Origin: an uncultured Flavonifractor sp.
GTDB lineage: Bacteria > Bacillota > Clostridia > Oscillospirales > Oscillospiraceae
Assembly (NCBI RefSeq): GCF_944385615.1
Contig: NZ_CALWXV010000020.1
Span: forward strand, 1 to 40,845
DNA: 40,845 nt
Direction: 5' to 3'
A program made the translations under genes and the position numbers. The notes below the pieces were generated by a model. It ran no database searches, was not told where the DNA came from, and saw only the letters and a program-made list of their open reading frames with translations. The first letter of the stretch is position 1. Each line of letters begins with the position of its first letter. Below, piece after piece: positions 39,230-40,845 of this stretch.

Positions 39230-40756
39230 ATGGAACTGGAATTGGAACGGACCCCGCTGGACGGGTTTACCGCGGTACTGGACACCGCTGTGGCGCAGGA
39301 GGAGACGCTGGAGAGCATCGTACCTGATGCCTGCCCCGATTTGCTGTCCATCTGCGATACGGAGGGGGTGGTCTGTCTCCACCGCAAGGAGGCTATGGAG
39401 GGCCGGGTGGAGTTGTCCGGCACTATCCATGCCATGCTGCTCTGCCAGCCTGACGGGGAAGTGGGGCTGCGGCGGCTGGAGGTGGATCTGCCCTTTACCT
39501 GCACCGCTGATGCCGTGGATATCACCCCCGGCTGCCAGGTCGTAGCCGAGCCCCGGCTTCGAGGGGCGGACGCCCGACTGGTCAATCCCAGAAAGGTATT
39601 GGTGCGGGCTGATTTGGTGGTGGATACCCAGGTGTTTGCCACTATGACCGACTGGGCCTGCGCGGCAGTGCTGGACCCGGAGCAGGCTGGGGTAGAACAG
39701 CTCAGTGAATCCTGTGAAACCTGTGTGACTGTATGTGTACAGGAAAAATCCTTTCCATTCAGTGATGAATTGACCCTGCCTGGAAGCCGCCCGGAGGCAG
39801 AGGCCCTGTTAAAATGGCGGGCGGCGCTGGAGTGCAGCGAGGCCAAGGTCATCGGCAGCAAGCTGATCTTCAAGGGGTCCGCCCGGCTCCAGGTGCTCTA
39901 CCGCTGTACCGACGGCGGGCTGAGCACCGGAGAGTTTGAGCTTCCCATTTCCCAGCTGATGGAGATAAGCGGCGCGGGGGAGGAGGCCATGTGCCAGGTG
40001 CGGCTGGTGCTCACCGATTTGACTTGCGAGCTGGACGACGGAGACGGGCGTACCCTCAGCGTGTCCATGGGTCTGCTGGCCCAGGCGGTGGTCCGGGAAG
40101 AGCGAAGCCTGACCTTGCTCACTGACGTGTATTCCACCCTCTATGACCTGAACACCGAGATTCGGTCCCTGACGCTCAGCCGGGTAGCGGATCGGGGAGA
40201 GCGGGAGATCGCCGTGCGGGAGCTGCTGGAGACTGGCATCCTGCCCCAGGATGTGATGGACGCCTATGTAACGATGGGGGATGTGGCTCAGACCCGGGAG
40301 GGAGAACGGTTATCCCTTACGGCCCAAGTCAATGTCAATCTGCTGTGCCGTACCGAGGAGGGGGAAGTCAGCGCCGTTACCCGCACCATCCCAGTCACCT
40401 GCCCGGTGGAGCTGCCTGAGGGAGCCCGGTGTACCTGCCGCTGTACCTGCACCGCTCCGGTGTATGCCGCCCCCGCCTCCGGCGGGGTGGAGGTCCGGTT
40501 CCCGGTACGCTTTGCCTATCTGGCTCTCACCGGCAGCAAGGCAGCCGCCGTCAGCACCGTCACCTTTGACGAAAACGCGCCCCAGGACCACACCGGCCAG
40601 CCTTCCATCGTGCTTCGGATGGTGACCGGGGGAGAACGGCTGTGGGATATCGCCAAGGCCTACGGTACCACCGCCCGGGATGTGATGCAGGCCAATGCCC
40701 TGGAGGAGGAAGAACTGCCTGACGGACAGTTACTGCTCATCCCCAGAAAGCGATAG
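39230..40756 (+). CDS. sipL: SipL-type SpoIVA-interacting protein, DUF3794 plus LysM
   Basis: Spore coat morphogenesis protein of 508 residues. Repeated DUF3794 modules fill most of the protein; recognisable cores include DTAVAQEETLESIVPDACPDLLSICD at the N-terminus and ALECSEAKVIGSKLIFKGSARLQVLYRC in the middle. A C-terminal LysM domain occupies about 458-505 (MVTGGERLWDIAKAYGTTARDVMQANAL...LLLIP). This is the architecture of C. difficile SipL, which binds SpoIVA through its LysM domain and is needed for coat encasement. No signal peptide, as expected for a mother-cell cytoplasmic protein. ATG 39230 has AAGGAGT 8 bases upstream. It follows spoVM directly, linking the two membrane-platform coat factors. 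Confidence 0.92.
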   Translation: MELELERTPLDGFTAVLDTAVAQEETLESIVPDACPDLLSICDTEGVVCLHRKEAMEGRVELSGTIHAMLLCQPDGEVGLRRLEVDLPFTCTADAVDITPGCQVVAEPRLRGADARLVNPRKVLVRADLVVDTQVFATMTDWACAAVLDPEQAGVEQLSESCETCVTVCVQEKSFPFSDELTLPGSRPEAEALLKWRAALECSEAKVIGSKLIFKGSARLQVLYRCTDGGLSTGEFELPISQLMEISGAGEEAMCQVRLVLTDLTCELDDGDGRTLSVSMGLLAQAVVREERSLTLLTDVYSTLYDLNTEIRSLTLSRVADRGEREIAVRELLETGILPQDVMDAYVTMGDVAQTREGERLSLTAQVNVNLLCRTEEGEVSAVTRTIPVTCPVELPEGARCTCRCTCTAPVYAAPASGGVEVRFPVRFAYLALTGSKAAAVSTVTFDENAPQDHTGQPSIVLRMVTGGERLWDIAKAYGTTARDVMQANALEEEELPDGQLLLIPRKR

Positions 40757-40767
40757 TATGCTTCAAG

Positions 40768-40808
40768 AAGGGCGCGTTGCAGAAATGAAATCTGCAGCGC
40801 GCCCTTTT
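40768..40808 (+). terminator. Strong rho-independent terminator after sipL
   Basis: A 16-bp stem with one G-T wobble (40768-40783 with 40791-40806), 7-base loop AATGAAA, ending in four T at 40805-40808. Bases 40809-40845 to the window end hold no recognisable gene start. Confidence 0.93.
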
Positions 40809-40845
40809 ATGCGCCGTCCAAAGGAGTATGTAGCCGATAGGTTGT

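Noticed and set aside
40809-40845. AAAGGAGT followed by ATG near the window end as a new gene start
   Set aside because: The ATG is followed immediately by a TAG stop codon and too little sequence remains.

Overview
The window is one strand of a low-repeat, GC-rich (roughly 60%) chromosome in which every supported gene lies on the + strand. Gene order, sporulation genes (gerW/ytfJ, a DacB/DacF-type carboxypeptidase, spoVM, sipL), the IspH-ribosomal protein S1 fusion, cdaA-cdaR, remA and rpoZ point to a spore-forming-lineage Clostridium of the Oscillospiraceae type (Flavonifractor/Pseudoflavonifractor-like). That placement is an inference from family recognition, not from a marker-gene search. 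I see no tRNA, rRNA, insertion sequence, prophage or CRISPR array, and no gene-free stretch longer than 300 bases.

Layout. (1) 1-4711: 3' end of clpX, lon, engB and a fumarylacetoacetase-family hydrolase, closed by a terminator at 4718-4758. (2) 4772-10029: an extended -10 promoter drives a membrane site-2 protease, scpA-scpB, a DUF2953 protein, gerW, a D-Ala-D-Ala carboxypeptidase and rluB. (3) 10035-15641: a long palindrome, a sigma-A promoter and a structured leader precede rpiR-type regulator, a HI0933-type flavoprotein, cmk, plsC and the ispH-rpsA fusion, ending in a strong terminator. (4) 15733-19181: carD with a perfect palindrome over its -35, then ispD-ispF and a DUF3343/cysteine-desulfurase pair, each separated by a terminator-like hairpin set close to the next ribosome binding site. 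(5) 19261-23953: promoter, cdaA-cdaR (c-di-AMP synthesis), then a tightly coupled, mostly uncharacterised cysteine-rich set: RseC-like, DUF5685, J-domain and multi-pass membrane proteins. (6) 23936-38808: a very long housekeeping operon yicC-remA-gmk-rpoZ-priA-def-fmt-PIG-V-like-yugP-rsmB-rlmN-stp-prkC-rsgA-thiN. (7) 38803-40808: a sporulation tail consisting of a 54-residue membrane protein, spoVM (33 aa) and sipL, with two sigma-E-like promoters, closed by a 16-bp-stem terminator.

How the genes fit together. Most encode core functions: protein quality control (ClpX, Lon), chromosome segregation (ScpAB), translation and its maturation (EngB, RluB, S1, Def, Fmt, RsmB, RlmN, RsgA), lipid and isoprenoid precursors (PlsC, IspH, IspD, IspF), nucleotide pools (Cmk, Gmk), transcription (CarD, RpoZ), cell-wall signalling (CdaA, Stp, PrkC) and spore coat/cortex assembly (GerW, DacB-like, SpoVM, SipL).

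The observations I rate highest are: an internal promoter-like AT-rich island plus a Shine-Dalgarno/ATG exactly at the IspH-S1 junction, suggesting S1 is also made alone; the spoVM-sipL sporulation tail with sigma-E-like promoters overlapping the upstream stop codons; the palindrome over the carD -35; and the uncharacterised RseC/DUF5685/J-protein/membrane-protein cluster with dense cysteine motifs.
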